Source: Chloroflexota bacterium (GTDB lineage Bacteria; Chloroflexota; Anaerolineae; Aggregatilineales; Phototrophicaceae). From it: 64,000 nucleotides of DNA. The DNA lies in contig JAPOSR010000059.1 in NCBI GenBank assembly GCA_026709625.1, forward strand, positions 1-64,000, given 5' to 3'. The translations under genes and the position numbers were made by a program. The notes beneath the pieces are model-generated. The model made no database searches. It was not told the DNA's origin and saw only the letters and a program-made list of their open reading frames with translations. Shown in pieces: positions 52,906 through 61,354 of this stretch (position 1 is the first letter of the stretch; each line of letters starts with the position of its first letter).

Positions 52906-54651
52906 ATGCCGAATCCCGCTACTAGCTATGCGACGACATTCATCGACGCGCTGGTCGCCGCGGGGCTGCGCCATGTGTGTATCGCGCCGGGCTCGCGACA
53001 CACGCCGCTCGTGCTGGCATTGGCGCGGCACCGCGAGCGCATCCAGCTCACCTCGCACCTGGACGAGCGCTGCGCTGCTTTCTTCGCATTGGGATGGGCG
53101 CTGGGCGCGGACGAACCAGCCGCTGTCGTCTGCACCTCTGGCTCTGCCGCCGCCAATGTCTTGCCCGCCATTGTCGAAGCCCATCAGTCTCGTCGGCCGC
53201 TGATTATCCTGACAGCCGATCGTCCGCCCGAACTGCGCCACAGCGGCGCCAACCAAACGATCGACCAGATCAAACTCTATGGCGATTATGTCGATCTGTT
53301 CGTCGATGCGCCCCTGCCCGAAGTTGACCCGCCCAGCCGCGCGCTGGAGAATCTGCGGACGTTGGCTGCGCGCGCCTATGCCACCGCCGCGGCGAACCGT
53401 GGCGTCGTGCACATCAATATGCCTTTTCGCAAGCCCTTCGAACCCGCTGCCGATGACACGCTGGCAATCGACCGCCGCCCGACAACGCGTTTTTTTCCGG
53501 TGGCGCCAAGCGGCGAGGCTCGTCTGCGTCCCTTATTGACGCCTGACTTGCTCGATTGTCGCGGGATCATCTATTGCGGACATGGCAGCGCCCACAGCGA
53601 AGCCGAACAAAATGCCTTGCGGCCGTGGCTGTCGCGCCTGTCGCATGCCACAGGCTTTCCTGTGCTGGCAGAGTTCAGCTCGAATCTGCGTGGCGATGGC
53701 GTCTTGGGCGCTTATGAATCTTGGCTGGCGGATGTTGACATGTCGGGGCTTGACGCGTTGATCCGCCTGGGCGCGCCACCGCTCTGCGCTCCCATGCAAG
53801 CCCTCTTGGCGAAGAGCCAACTGCGCTATCATATCTATTGCAGTCGCGCTGGCGAATGGGCGGATGACAGCCACAGCATTACCCACCACCTGGCGATTGA
53901 CCCCGCCGGCATCGATGCGCGCGAGTTTGACAACCTGCCCGCCGCCGATGACAGCTGGCGCGCTCGCCTGGCAAAGCTCGATGCCAGCGCCTGGCGGTTG
54001 CTCGGCAACGAGATGACAACTGGCGACTTTTTTGACGGCGCAGTCGCTTATGACATGGCGCGGCTGATGCCCGCGAATGGCGCGCTCTTCATTGGCAGCA
54101 GCCTGCCCGTGCGCCAGTTGGATCAGTTTGCCCCGCCACGCGCGAAACCCGTCCAGGCATTTGCCAATCGCGGCGCGTCGGGCATTGATGGCAACGGGTC
54201 GACCGCGCTGGGCATCGCTTTGGCGCGCAAGGGGCGGCCAACGGCTGCGCTGCTGGGCGATATCACGCTCTACCACGATATGAATGGACTGCTGGCAGTG
54301 CGGCGCTGCGACATTCCGATCACGATTGTGCTGCTGAACAACGATGGCGGCGGCATCTTCCAGCGGCTGCCCGTGCGTCAATTTGAGCCAGCCTTCCGCG
54401 ACTATTTTCTCACGCCGCATGGGCTGGACTTCGCCCAGGTGGCGAAATTGTATGGGCTGCGGCACATCCGCGCCGACAACCGCGCCACCTTCTGCCGGGC
54501 TTTCACCGAGTCCATAGCTGGGTCAAAGGCAAGCTTGATCGAAGTCCGCACCAACGCGTTGTCTGACCTGCAGCGCCGCGAAGCCATCATGCGCGCTATC
54601 AAATCTTCGCGCCAGGCACCTGTCGGGCGACCAAGTGGCTTGACCCCATAG
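52906..54651 (+). CDS. menD: SEPHCHC synthase (2-succinyl-5-enolpyruvyl-6-hydroxy-3-cyclohexene-1-carboxylate synthase)
   Basis: The 581-residue ThDP enzyme has CIAPGSRHTPL, TSHLDERCAAFFALG with the activating Glu region, CTSGSAAANVLPAIVEA, LTADRPPELRHSGANQTIDQ and the ThDP/Mg2+ segment LLGDITLYHDMNGLL...NNDGGGIFQRLPV. These are the standard MenD blocks. It joins 2-oxoglutarate to isochorismate. It is followed by menB after 84 bases. The family is typically 550-580 residues, so it is complete. Confidence 0.93.
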   Translation: MPNPATSYATTFIDALVAAGLRHVCIAPGSRHTPLVLALARHRERIQLTSHLDERCAAFFALGWALGADEPAAVVCTSGSAAANVLPAIVEAHQSRRPLIILTADRPPELRHSGANQTIDQIKLYGDYVDLFVDAPLPEVDPPSRALENLRTLAARAYATAAANRGVVHINMPFRKPFEPAADDTLAIDRRPTTRFFPVAPSGEARLRPLLTPDLLDCRGIIYCGHGSAHSEAEQNALRPWLSRLSHATGFPVLAEFSSNLRGDGVLGAYESWLADVDMSGLDALIRLGAPPLCAPMQALLAKSQLRYHIYCSRAGEWADDSHSITHHLAIDPAGIDAREFDNLPAADDSWRARLAKLDASAWRLLGNEMTTGDFFDGAVAYDMARLMPANGALFIGSSLPVRQLDQFAPPRAKPVQAFANRGASGIDGNGSTALGIALARKGRPTAALLGDITLYHDMNGLLAVRRCDIPITIVLLNNDGGGIFQRLPVRQFEPAFRDYFLTPHGLDFAQVAKLYGLRHIRADNRATFCRAFTESIAGSKASLIEVRTNALSDLQRREAIMRAIKSSRQAPVGRPSGLTP

Positions 54652-54671
54652 CCCGCCCCGCAAAAAATAGA

Positions 54672-54703
54672 ATCTGTGTCCACTGCGCCGTCTGTGGTTA
54701 AAT
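54672..54703 (-). repeat. Dispersed ~32-bp intergenic repeat, copy B
   Basis: Read on the minus strand, ATTTAACCACAGACGGCGC...GACACAGAT aligns with copy A at 47847-47878 with five mismatches in 32 positions. It lies in the short menD-menB gap. Confidence 0.6.
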
Positions 54704-54735
54704 CAGCGAATCGCGACCCAAGAGGAGGCACCACC

Positions 54736-55620
54736 ATGACCAGCGCCGCGCAGCAAGCCAAAATCCGCACCGCCGATCTCATGCAGCTGGCGGACTGGCG
54801 CGAGGTTGCGCCCTATCAAGATATCACCTATCACCAAGCCGAGGGCATCGCCCGCATCGCCTTCGACCGCCCCGATATCCGCAACGCCTTCCGCCCCAAG
54901 ACCATCGATGAAATGACCGAAGCGGTCTTGCATGCCTGGCATGACAGCGATATCGGCGTGTTGTGGATCACCGCCAATGGTCCCAGCAGCAAAGATGGCA
55001 TCTGGTCATTCTGCGCCGGCGGCGACCAAAAAGTGCGCGGACACAGCGGTTATGTCGGCGATGATGGCGTGCCGCGCCTCAATGTGTTGCAGCTGCAGCG
55101 CTACATCCGCAACATCCCCAAGCCGGTCATTGCGGTTGTGCCCGGCTTTGCCATCGGCGGCGGGCATGTCTTGCATGTTTGCTGCGACCTGACCATTTCC
55201 AGCGACAATGCCATCTATGGGCAGACGGGACCCATCGTAGGCAGCTTTGACGCCGGCTTTGGATCGTCCTTCCTGGCGGCGCACGTCGGGCAGAAAAAAG
55301 CCCGCGAGATCTGGTTCCTGTGCCGGCAATACAGCGCCGAGCAAGCCCAAGAGATGGGCATGGTCAACATGGTCGTGCCGCTGGCGCAGCTGGAGCGAGA
55401 AGCCCTGCAATGGTCCCGCGAGATCCTCAGCAAAAGCCCCATCGCCCTGCGCTTCATCAAAGCTGGCTTAAATGCCGAGCTGGACGGGCAGACCGGCGTG
55501 CAGGTGCTGGCTGGCGACGCCACCATGCTGTTTTATATGACTGATGAAGGCAGCGAAGGCAAAAATGCTTTCCTCGAAGGGCGCAAACCCGACTTCAGCC
55601 AGTTCCCGCGCCGCTCGTAA
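54736..55620 (+). CDS. menB: 1,4-dihydroxy-2-naphthoyl-CoA synthase
   Basis: The 294-residue crotonase-fold enzyme has [40 protein letters not shown] (oxyanion hole), [16 protein letters not shown] with the conserved Asp, and [23 protein letters not shown]; all are MenB marks. It closes the second ring of naphthoate from o-succinylbenzoyl-CoA. AGGAGG precedes ATG 54736. It is part of the run menD-menB-menE-menH. Confidence 0.93.
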   Translation: MTSAAQQAKIRTADLMQLADWREVAPYQDITYHQAEGIARIAFDRPDIRNAFRPKTIDEMTEAVLHAWHDSDIGVLWITANGPSSKDGIWSFCAGGDQKVRGHSGYVGDDGVPRLNVLQLQRYIRNIPKPVIAVVPGFAIGGGHVLHVCCDLTISSDNAIYGQTGPIVGSFDAGFGSSFLAAHVGQKKAREIWFLCRQYSAEQAQEMGMVNMVVPLAQLEREALQWSREILSKSPIALRFIKAGLNAELDGQTGVQVLAGDATMLFYMTDEGSEGKNAFLEGRKPDFSQFPRRS

Positions 55621-55658
55621 TGGCAATGCTTCACCGCCGAGTTGACTGAGCGCGCTGC

Positions 55659-57173
55659 GTGGCTGGCGAGGGACAGTTGTTCAGATGCGGGCGAGTCGCT
55701 GCCTCGCCCCTGCAATTCGCGCTGACCGCGAAAGGCGCGCCCGACAAGCTCTTCATTGCCGAGCAGGGCAGCGAGCTAACATTCGCCCAGGCAAACCGGC
55801 TGGCGGCGATGACCAGCGGCTTGATCCAAGACCACAGCCCGTTGCGGGCCGGCGACAGAGTCGGCATTCTGATGCCCAACTGTTTGCCCTTTGTCTTGAC
55901 GCTGCTGGCTTTGATGCGGATGCGCGTCATCGCTGTGCCGCTGAACATGCGTTTGAGCCCCCCCGAGCTGCAATGGCAGATCGACAAGGCGCAATGCAAG
56001 CTGGTCATCTGCACACATGACACGCGCGACAAAGCCGCTCAATGCGCAAACAGCCCCCTGCTGCATCCGCCAGCCAGCTCGTTGAATCAGCCGGCCGCTT
56101 TTGACGATTGCGGCGCGATGCAGCTTGATGACGACTTTGTCATCGTGCATACCTCAGGCACCAGCGGGCGTCCCAAAGCGGCCGCGCTGAGCTATGGCAA
56201 CATGTATCACAGCGCCCTGGCCTCGGCGCGGATACTTGGCGCGCTGCGCGATGACCGCTGGCTGTGCGTCTTGCCGCTCTATCATGTTGGCGGGCTGAGC
56301 ATCATCATGCGGTCGCTGATGTATGGCACAGCTGTCGAGATGCTGCCCGCTTTTGATGTAGACGAAGTGAATCGCGCGTTGAGCGAAAAGCCCATTTCGC
56401 TCGTCTCGCTGGTGCCGACCATGCTGCGGCGGCTGTTGGATGCGAAGCAAAGAGCCTGGAATCCGCGGCTGCGACTGGTCCTGCTGGGTGGCGAAGCGGC
56501 TCGCCCCAGTTTGATCGAACGGTGCCTGGCAGAGGGCATCCCCGTGGCCGCCAGTTATGGGCTCAGCGAGGCTTCATCGCAGGTGGCGACAGCCCTGCCG
56601 CAGAAGCTGCGCGGCAAGAGCGGCGCCGTCGGCAAGCCACTGCCCTTCACGCAGGTGCGCATTGTGGATGAAAGCGGACGCGAGTTGATGGCGGAAGCGC
56701 CGGGCGAAGTGCTTGTCAAGGGCGCGACAATCATGCGCGGCTATCATGGCGATGCGCCGGCAACCGACCGGGCATTGCGCAATGGCTGGCTGCGCACAGG
56801 CGACATCGGCTACCTGGACGCGGACGGCGACTTGTTCATCTTGCAGCGGCGCAGCGACCTCATCATCAGCGGCGGCGAAAATATCTATCCAGCCGAGGTC
56901 GAAGCAGCGCTGCGGCTGCACCCGGCGCTGGACGATGTCCTGGTCTTCGCCCTGCCCGACGAGCAATGGGGGCAACGCGTCGCCGCCCTCGTCCAACTGA
57001 AGACGGGGGCAACAATCGCCGCAAAGGATCTGAGCGACTTTGCTCGGCAGCGGCTGGCTCGCTACAAGGTCCCCCGCGAATTCGCTTTTGCCGACCTGCC
57101 GCGCAGCGCCTCGGGCAAGGTCCTGCGCAGCGCCGCCCAAAAAGCCTTTCACGATGCGTCTGCGCGCCGCTAG
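55659..57173 (+). CDS. menE: o-Succinylbenzoate-CoA ligase
   Basis: The 504-residue AMP-forming ligase starts with GTG. It has VHTSGTSGRPKAAALS (ATP loop), YGLSEASSQ, GWLRTGDIGYLDADGDLFI, RRSDLIISGGENIYPAEVE, and PRSASGKVLRS (catalytic Lys), giving both ANL subdomains. Its place between menB and menH makes MenE the secure assignment. It activates o-succinylbenzoate. menH starts inside its last codons (20-base overlap). Confidence 0.9.
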   Translation: MAGEGQLFRCGRVAASPLQFALTAKGAPDKLFIAEQGSELTFAQANRLAAMTSGLIQDHSPLRAGDRVGILMPNCLPFVLTLLALMRMRVIAVPLNMRLSPPELQWQIDKAQCKLVICTHDTRDKAAQCANSPLLHPPASSLNQPAAFDDCGAMQLDDDFVIVHTSGTSGRPKAAALSYGNMYHSALASARILGALRDDRWLCVLPLYHVGGLSIIMRSLMYGTAVEMLPAFDVDEVNRALSEKPISLVSLVPTMLRRLLDAKQRAWNPRLRLVLLGGEAARPSLIERCLAEGIPVAASYGLSEASSQVATALPQKLRGKSGAVGKPLPFTQVRIVDESGRELMAEAPGEVLVKGATIMRGYHGDAPATDRALRNGWLRTGDIGYLDADGDLFILQRRSDLIISGGENIYPAEVEAALRLHPALDDVLVFALPDEQWGQRVAALVQLKTGATIAAKDLSDFARQRLARYKVPREFAFADLPRSASGKVLRSAAQKAFHDASARR

Positions 57174-57972
57174 CGGCAACAGCTACGCCATCAGCTGCCA
57201 GGGCCGAGGCCAGCCACTGCTGCTCCTGCATGGCTTCACTGGCGACCACAGCGTCTGGCAGGGCATCGCGCCAGCTCTGGGGGCGAGCCACCAACTAATC
57301 ATGCCCGACCTGCCGGGCCATGGCCGCAGCGACTCGCCCGCGTCCGCCGAGGCCTGGCGCATGTTCAGCGTCGCCGCCGACCTCATTAGTCTGCTGGACG
57401 CGCTGGAGATTCCGCAGTCCCACCTGCTCGGCTATTCCATGGGCGGAAGGCTGGCGCTTTATCTGGCGCTGCGCTATCCGCGGCGCTGTATCTCATTGAC
57501 GCTGGAGAGCGCAGCGCCGGGCATCGCCGATGACAAGGCGCGAATGGCACGCCAGCAAAGCGACAACCAGTTGGCTGACCAGATCGAAGCCCGCGGCATC
57601 GCCTGGTTCGTCGACTATTGGCAGGCGCTGCCTATGTGGGAATCACAAACGCAGCTGACACCTCGTGCGCGGCTGGCGCAGCAAAAGCAGCGGCTGCGTT
57701 GTCATCCAGCTGGCTTGGCGGGCAGCCTGCGCGGCATGGGCACAGGCGCGCAGCCCAGCTTGTGGGAGGCGCTGCCAGATTTGCAGCTGCCGACTTTGCT
57801 CGCCGTCGGCGCGCTGGACAGCAAGTTTCGGCGCATCAATGCCACCATGGCGCAAGCTATCCCCGGCGCGCGGCTGGAAATCATCAGGGGCGCCGGCCAC
57901 AACATGCACCTGGAAAAACCCCGCCAGTTCGCGGGTTTGCTGGCGGCGCATCTGTCCGCATCGTCGCCTTAG
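57154..57972 (+). CDS. menH: SHCHC synthase, alpha/beta hydrolase of menaquinone synthesis
   Basis: The 272-residue alpha/beta hydrolase has LLLHGFTGDHSVW, nucleophile LLGYSMGGRLALYLALRYP, PTLLAVGALDSKF (Asp) and GAGHNMHLEKPRQF (His). It removes pyruvate from the MenD product to give SHCHC. ATG 57154 overlaps menE by 20 bases. Context makes MenH the best call over other hydrolases. The stop overlaps the convergent gene by four bases. Confidence 0.87.
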   Translation: MRLRAASGNSYAISCQGRGQPLLLLHGFTGDHSVWQGIAPALGASHQLIMPDLPGHGRSDSPASAEAWRMFSVAADLISLLDALEIPQSHLLGYSMGGRLALYLALRYPRRCISLTLESAAPGIADDKARMARQQSDNQLADQIEARGIAWFVDYWQALPMWESQTQLTPRARLAQQKQRLRCHPAGLAGSLRGMGTGAQPSLWEALPDLQLPTLLAVGALDSKFRRINATMAQAIPGARLEIIRGAGHNMHLEKPRQFAGLLAAHLSASSP

Positions 57973-59288
57973 CCACAGCCGCCGGGCACACTGCGAATCG
58001 GCCGCCAGGCGGGCAGCAGCAAATTGACCTTGGCGGGAACGGGCGTCAGCAGATACACCTTCACATACTCGTGCCAATCGCGCGTATAGTCGGCATCGCT
58101 AAAGCCCAGATCGATCCAATAGGGCGAGCTGCGATAGCCGGCTGTATCCGCCATATAGCCGACTCCATAGCCGGGCACAAATACATCGCTGCGATACGGT
58201 ATAAGGTCGGGGTCGGCAGCGATGATGCCCGTGCGCAAGGTCTCGCCGATGGCTGTCAAGGTGTTGCCATTGGTCGAGCGCGGATGATAACTTGTCGCAT
58301 ACATGCACAGCACGCGCCAATATTCACGGGGTCCGCCCGGCGTATTCACCGTGCCCAGCGCGACCGCCTTCGTGCCATAGCCGATAATCTGATCTTGCGC
58401 TGGCTGCGCGACCTGCGGCTCGCCGGTCTCGCGGCTGACCTCGCGGCCATTTTCATAGCGCACACGCGTGATTGTCTCGCGGATGCCAGGCTGCGCCGAC
58501 TGAATCACGCTGGTTCTGTCCAGAGGCAGATTCGGGTCGGGGCGATACTGGACATTGTCCGCCGCGATTTCTTCGCGTTCCACCTGCTCTTCGACGAGGA
58601 CGCGCAGGACCTCGACCTCTGCGCCCGCTCTCAGCAATTCGCCCCTGGACGGCCGCGTAAAATCCAGGCTGCTCAGCGATATGCCCAGCTCGTCCAGCAG
58701 GTCGGCTACCCGTTTTGCCTGCGTGCGTATTGCTATGACCTCGCCATCCACCCGCAGCCGGACGCGCAGCCCGCGGGTGATGCGCAGAGCAGTGTCCTCG
58801 TCCAGCTGCGAGTCCAGCGGCCGGCTGACCACATCGCCCGCGCCCAGTTCGATGCCCGCTTCGCGCAGCGCTTCGCCGACCGTCTCAGCGGCAGAAGCGA
58901 TAGTCACCTCAGCTCCATCGTCCAGGATGCGCAGCTGCACAGCGCGGCGGATCTCGATTTGACGGGCCGGTACAGTCCAGTTGGGCAGCGCTTCTTGATT
59001 CGCCAGCGCGCCATTGATCCAGATTTTGTCCGCCGCGCCCAGGACGATGCCGGCGCGCTCCAAGATAGGCAGCGGCTCGCGCAGCGCCGTCCGCAGCTGG
59101 CGAGCTTGTCCCGCGTCGATGATGCGGATTGTTCGCTGCGCCACCGGCGTCAACTCAGCCACGATTGCGCCGCTCTCTGCCCAGCGTAGCAAAGCCGCCG
59201 CCAGCAAGCCGCCCGTGACAAAGAGCGCGCAGCAGCCAAGGACGATGAGCGTCAACAGGGGGATACGCCAAATTCGGTCTGCATTCAT
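57969..59288 (-). CDS. Cell-wall protein with DUF348, G5 and 3D domains
   Basis: The 439-residue protein has one N-terminal membrane helix (IPLLTLIVLGCCALFVTGGLLAAAL), then ubiquitin-like DUF348 repeats (IRRAVQLRILDDGAEVTIASAAETVGEALREAGI; LRITRGLRVRLRVDGEVIAIRTQAKRVADLLDELGI), a G5-type region near VLVEEQVEREEIAADN, and a C-terminal 3D domain with ADPDLIPYRSDVFVPGYGVGYMADTAG and IDLGF. This is the YabE-like order known in Firmicutes; the 3D part resembles lytic transglycosylase-type domains, with Asp residues at the active site. A muralytic or wall-structuring role is likely. Confidence 0.85.
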   Translation of the reverse strand: MNADRIWRIPLLTLIVLGCCALFVTGGLLAAALLRWAESGAIVAELTPVAQRTIRIIDAGQARQLRTALREPLPILERAGIVLGAADKIWINGALANQEALPNWTVPARQIEIRRAVQLRILDDGAEVTIASAAETVGEALREAGIELGAGDVVSRPLDSQLDEDTALRITRGLRVRLRVDGEVIAIRTQAKRVADLLDELGISLSSLDFTRPSRGELLRAGAEVEVLRVLVEEQVEREEIAADNVQYRPDPNLPLDRTSVIQSAQPGIRETITRVRYENGREVSRETGEPQVAQPAQDQIIGYGTKAVALGTVNTPGGPREYWRVLCMYATSYHPRSTNGNTLTAIGETLRTGIIAADPDLIPYRSDVFVPGYGVGYMADTAGYRSSPYWIDLGFSDADYTRDWHEYVKVYLLTPVPAKVNLLLPAWRPIRSVPGGCG

Positions 59289-59316
59289 ATCGCAAATGGT
59301 ACACGGAAATTAAGGC

Positions 59317-59345
59317 TTGCGCCGACAATCGCCTTCGCATATCAT
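59317..59345 (+). promoter_or_regulatory. Promoter of the zinc-uptake operon
   Basis: TTGCGC (59317-59322) and TATCAT (59340-59345) are exactly 17 bases apart, about 40 bases before the start codon. The operator lies right after the -10 box. Confidence 0.55.
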
Positions 59346-59352
59346 CATTAAA

Positions 59353-59367
59353 TGATACCGTGTATCA
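59353..59367 (+). promoter_or_regulatory. Candidate metal-regulator operator (TGATAC-N3-GTATCA)
   Basis: TGATACCGTGTATCA is a perfect 6-3-6 inverted repeat at the likely transcription start. A second, overlapping palindrome TATCAT-N6-ATGATA spans 59340-59357. Position in a zinc operon suggests a Zur/Fur-family or similar regulator, but the sequence is not a classic Zur box. Confidence 0.55.
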
Positions 59368-59383
59368 AAAAGGAGCTGCAAGC

Positions 59384-61333
59384 ATGAAAGTACGAATCAT
59401 CGCACTGGCGATGTTGGCGCTGCTTTTCGGCGTCAATGTCGGCGCTCAGTCCAACAAACCTGTCGTGATTGCGTCCCACAGCATATTGGCTGATGTGGCG
59501 CGCAATGTTGCCGGTGACCTCATCGAAGTCCGCACGCTCATCCCCTGGGGCAGCGACCCGCACCACTTCATCCCCACACCCAGCGACATGACCGCCGTCG
59601 CCGATGCCGATCTGGTGCTCATCAACGGCATTGGCTATGAAGAAACGTTGCTCGAAGCGATCGAAAATGCTGGCGCAGATGTCAACATCGTCGTCGCCTC
59701 TTCCTGCATCGATATTCGGCCCGCGGGCGCGTACGATTATCATGACGACCATGGACATGACGACCATGACGACCATGCGCACGAAGACGACCACGATGAC
59801 CACGCGCATGAAGACGACCACGATGACCACGCGCATGAAGACGACCACGATGACCACGCGCACGAAGACGACCACGATGACCACGCGCATGAAGACGACC
59901 ACGATGACCACGCGCATGAAGACGACCACGATGACCACGCGCATGAAGACGACCACGATGACCATGCCCACGGCGATATGGAAAGCCATTGCGATGAGCA
60001 TGACGCGGAATTCGCCTCGCTGTTCGCGGCTCACCATGACATGGACGAGGAAGACGATCATGAACATGGCGAAGACGGCCATGGGCACGAAGAAGACACA
60101 GATTTAAGTCTGTTTTCCGGTGAATGGCTAAGCGTCTGGGCATTCCCCGAGTCCGATATTCAACCTGCCCATGAGGCGATTTTGGCGGCAACGCCAGAGT
60201 TGACGCAGGATCTGCTCAGCCAATACCTCGAGGCGGCGAACTACACGCCATTCAGCGAATTGACATTTAGCGAAGACAGCGTCGCGTTTGACGGAGTGGC
60301 TTGCGACTACGCATTCTCCGAACAGCCTGTACCGTCGTCTCTGGGCGAAGTCTCGCTATTTGAAACAGCGGACGAAGCCTGCGCAGATATGCGCTTTCTG
60401 CTCTTGGGCGCGATTCATGGGACAGTAGAGGATGGCACCTACCACTTTCACCTGCGCATTGCCCCCAGCTATGGCGAAGTGGTCGATGAGCAGTCCCTGT
60501 CCTTCCCGTCGGCATGGCCGAGTTCGACTACGGCAGCCGACATCAATGCGCTCTTTTCGGGATTCGCTCGCCCGATCGGCATGCGCGTCGCCGCGACCTA
60601 TGGCGTAGAAATAGCCATGAGCGAAGAAGAGATGGCGGCGATGAGCGCCGAAGAAGACGACCATGCGCACGAGGAAGACGAGCATGGGCATGACGAGCAT
60701 GGGCATGACGACTCCGCCACGCTGGGTCGGCTGGAAGATATTGAATGCGCTGGGCATGATCACGGAGCTGACGGGCACGAACACGCCCATGAAGAAGGAT
60801 CCTGCGACCCGCATGTTTGGTTGGATCCACACAATGTGGTCTATTGGGTGATGACCATTCGCGACAGCTTCAGCGAGATCGACCCCGACAATGCCAGCGA
60901 ATATCACGAACTGGCGCTGGCGTATGCCATGGAGTTGGACTCGCTAGAAAGCGATTTCATCTGGCCCACGCTGGAAAACCTGCCTGAAGAAAAGCGGCTG
61001 CTGGTGACCGCCCACGATGCGCTGGGCTACCTGGCTGGCACATTTGGCTTTGAAATCGTCAGCACCGTCATCCCCGGCGTCAGCACCGTGGTCGAGCCGA
61101 GCGCGAGCGATGTCGCCGCGGTGATCGATGTCATCCGCGAGCGGGAACTGACCGCCATCTTTGGCGAGTCGACCACCAGCGACAGGATATTGCAGGTTAT
61201 CGCTGCCGAAACTGGCGTCGAAATCGCGCCGCTCTACACCGATTCGCTCGGAGATGTCGATGGGCCTGCCGGCGCCTACCTGGACTACATGCGCTACAAT
61301 TTCACGACTATCGTTGAAGCGCTGAGCGGCTGA
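59384..61333 (+). CDS. znuA: ZnuA-type zinc-binding protein with nested ZinT-like domain
   Basis: The 649-residue exported protein begins with a signal peptide (MKVRIIALAMLALLFGVNVGA). The first ZnuA lobe has WGSDPHHFIPTPSD (His60/61). A loop of eight DDHDDHAHE-like repeats fills about residues 126-197. From about 240 to 405 lies a ZinT-like domain: LSLFSGEWLSVWAFPESD, GVACDYAF and GTYHFHLRIA (His354/His356). A second His-rich stretch (about 423-470) leads to the second ZnuA lobe with CDPHVWLDPHN (His477), VTAHDALGYLAGTFGF, FGESTTSDR and YTDSLGD. The usual ZnuA is about 310 residues; the extra length is the insertion. AAGGAG precedes ATG 59384. It delivers Zn2+ to ZnuCB, which follow. Confidence 0.88.
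   Translation: MKVRIIALAMLALLFGVNVGAQSNKPVVIASHSILADVARNVAGDLIEVRTLIPWGSDPHHFIPTPSDMTAVADADLVLINGIGYEETLLEAIENAGADVNIVVASSCIDIRPAGAYDYHDDHGHDDHDDHAHEDDHDDHAHEDDHDDHAHEDDHDDHAHEDDHDDHAHEDDHDDHAHEDDHDDHAHEDDHDDHAHGDMESHCDEHDAEFASLFAAHHDMDEEDDHEHGEDGHGHEEDTDLSLFSGEWLSVWAFPESDIQPAHEAILAATPELTQDLLSQYLEAANYTPFSELTFSEDSVAFDGVACDYAFSEQPVPSSLGEVSLFETADEACADMRFLLLGAIHGTVEDGTYHFHLRIAPSYGEVVDEQSLSFPSAWPSSTTAADINALFSGFARPIGMRVAATYGVEIAMSEEEMAAMSAEEDDHAHEEDEHGHDEHGHDDSATLGRLEDIECAGHDHGADGHEHAHEEGSCDPHVWLDPHNVVYWVMTIRDSFSEIDPDNASEYHELALAYAMELDSLESDFIWPTLENLPEEKRLLVTAHDALGYLAGTFGFEIVSTVIPGVSTVVEPSASDVAAVIDVIRERELTAIFGESTTSDRILQVIAAETGVEIAPLYTDSLGDVDGPAGAYLDYMRYNFTTIVEALSG
59759..59974 (+). repeat. Eight tandem 27-bp repeats coding DDHDDHAHE
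   Basis: Eight 27-base units follow in frame, six of them identical in protein; the last ends in HG. They differ by a few third-position changes (CAC/CAT, GAC/GAT). A metal-binding loop of this kind is typical in ZnuA, but this regular tandem array suggests recent expansion by slippage. Confidence 0.9.
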
Positions 61334-61354
61334 GAGCGGGCAAGAGACCAGTCA

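Noticed and set aside
59759-59974. Tandem repeats as a CRISPR array
   Set aside because: The units are contiguous, coding and without spacers.
59348-60088. 246-codon minus-strand frame with a hydrophobic VVIVVVFMR repeat
   Set aside because: It is the complement of the His/Asp repeats in znuA; the apparent membrane repeats follow from the DNA repeats.
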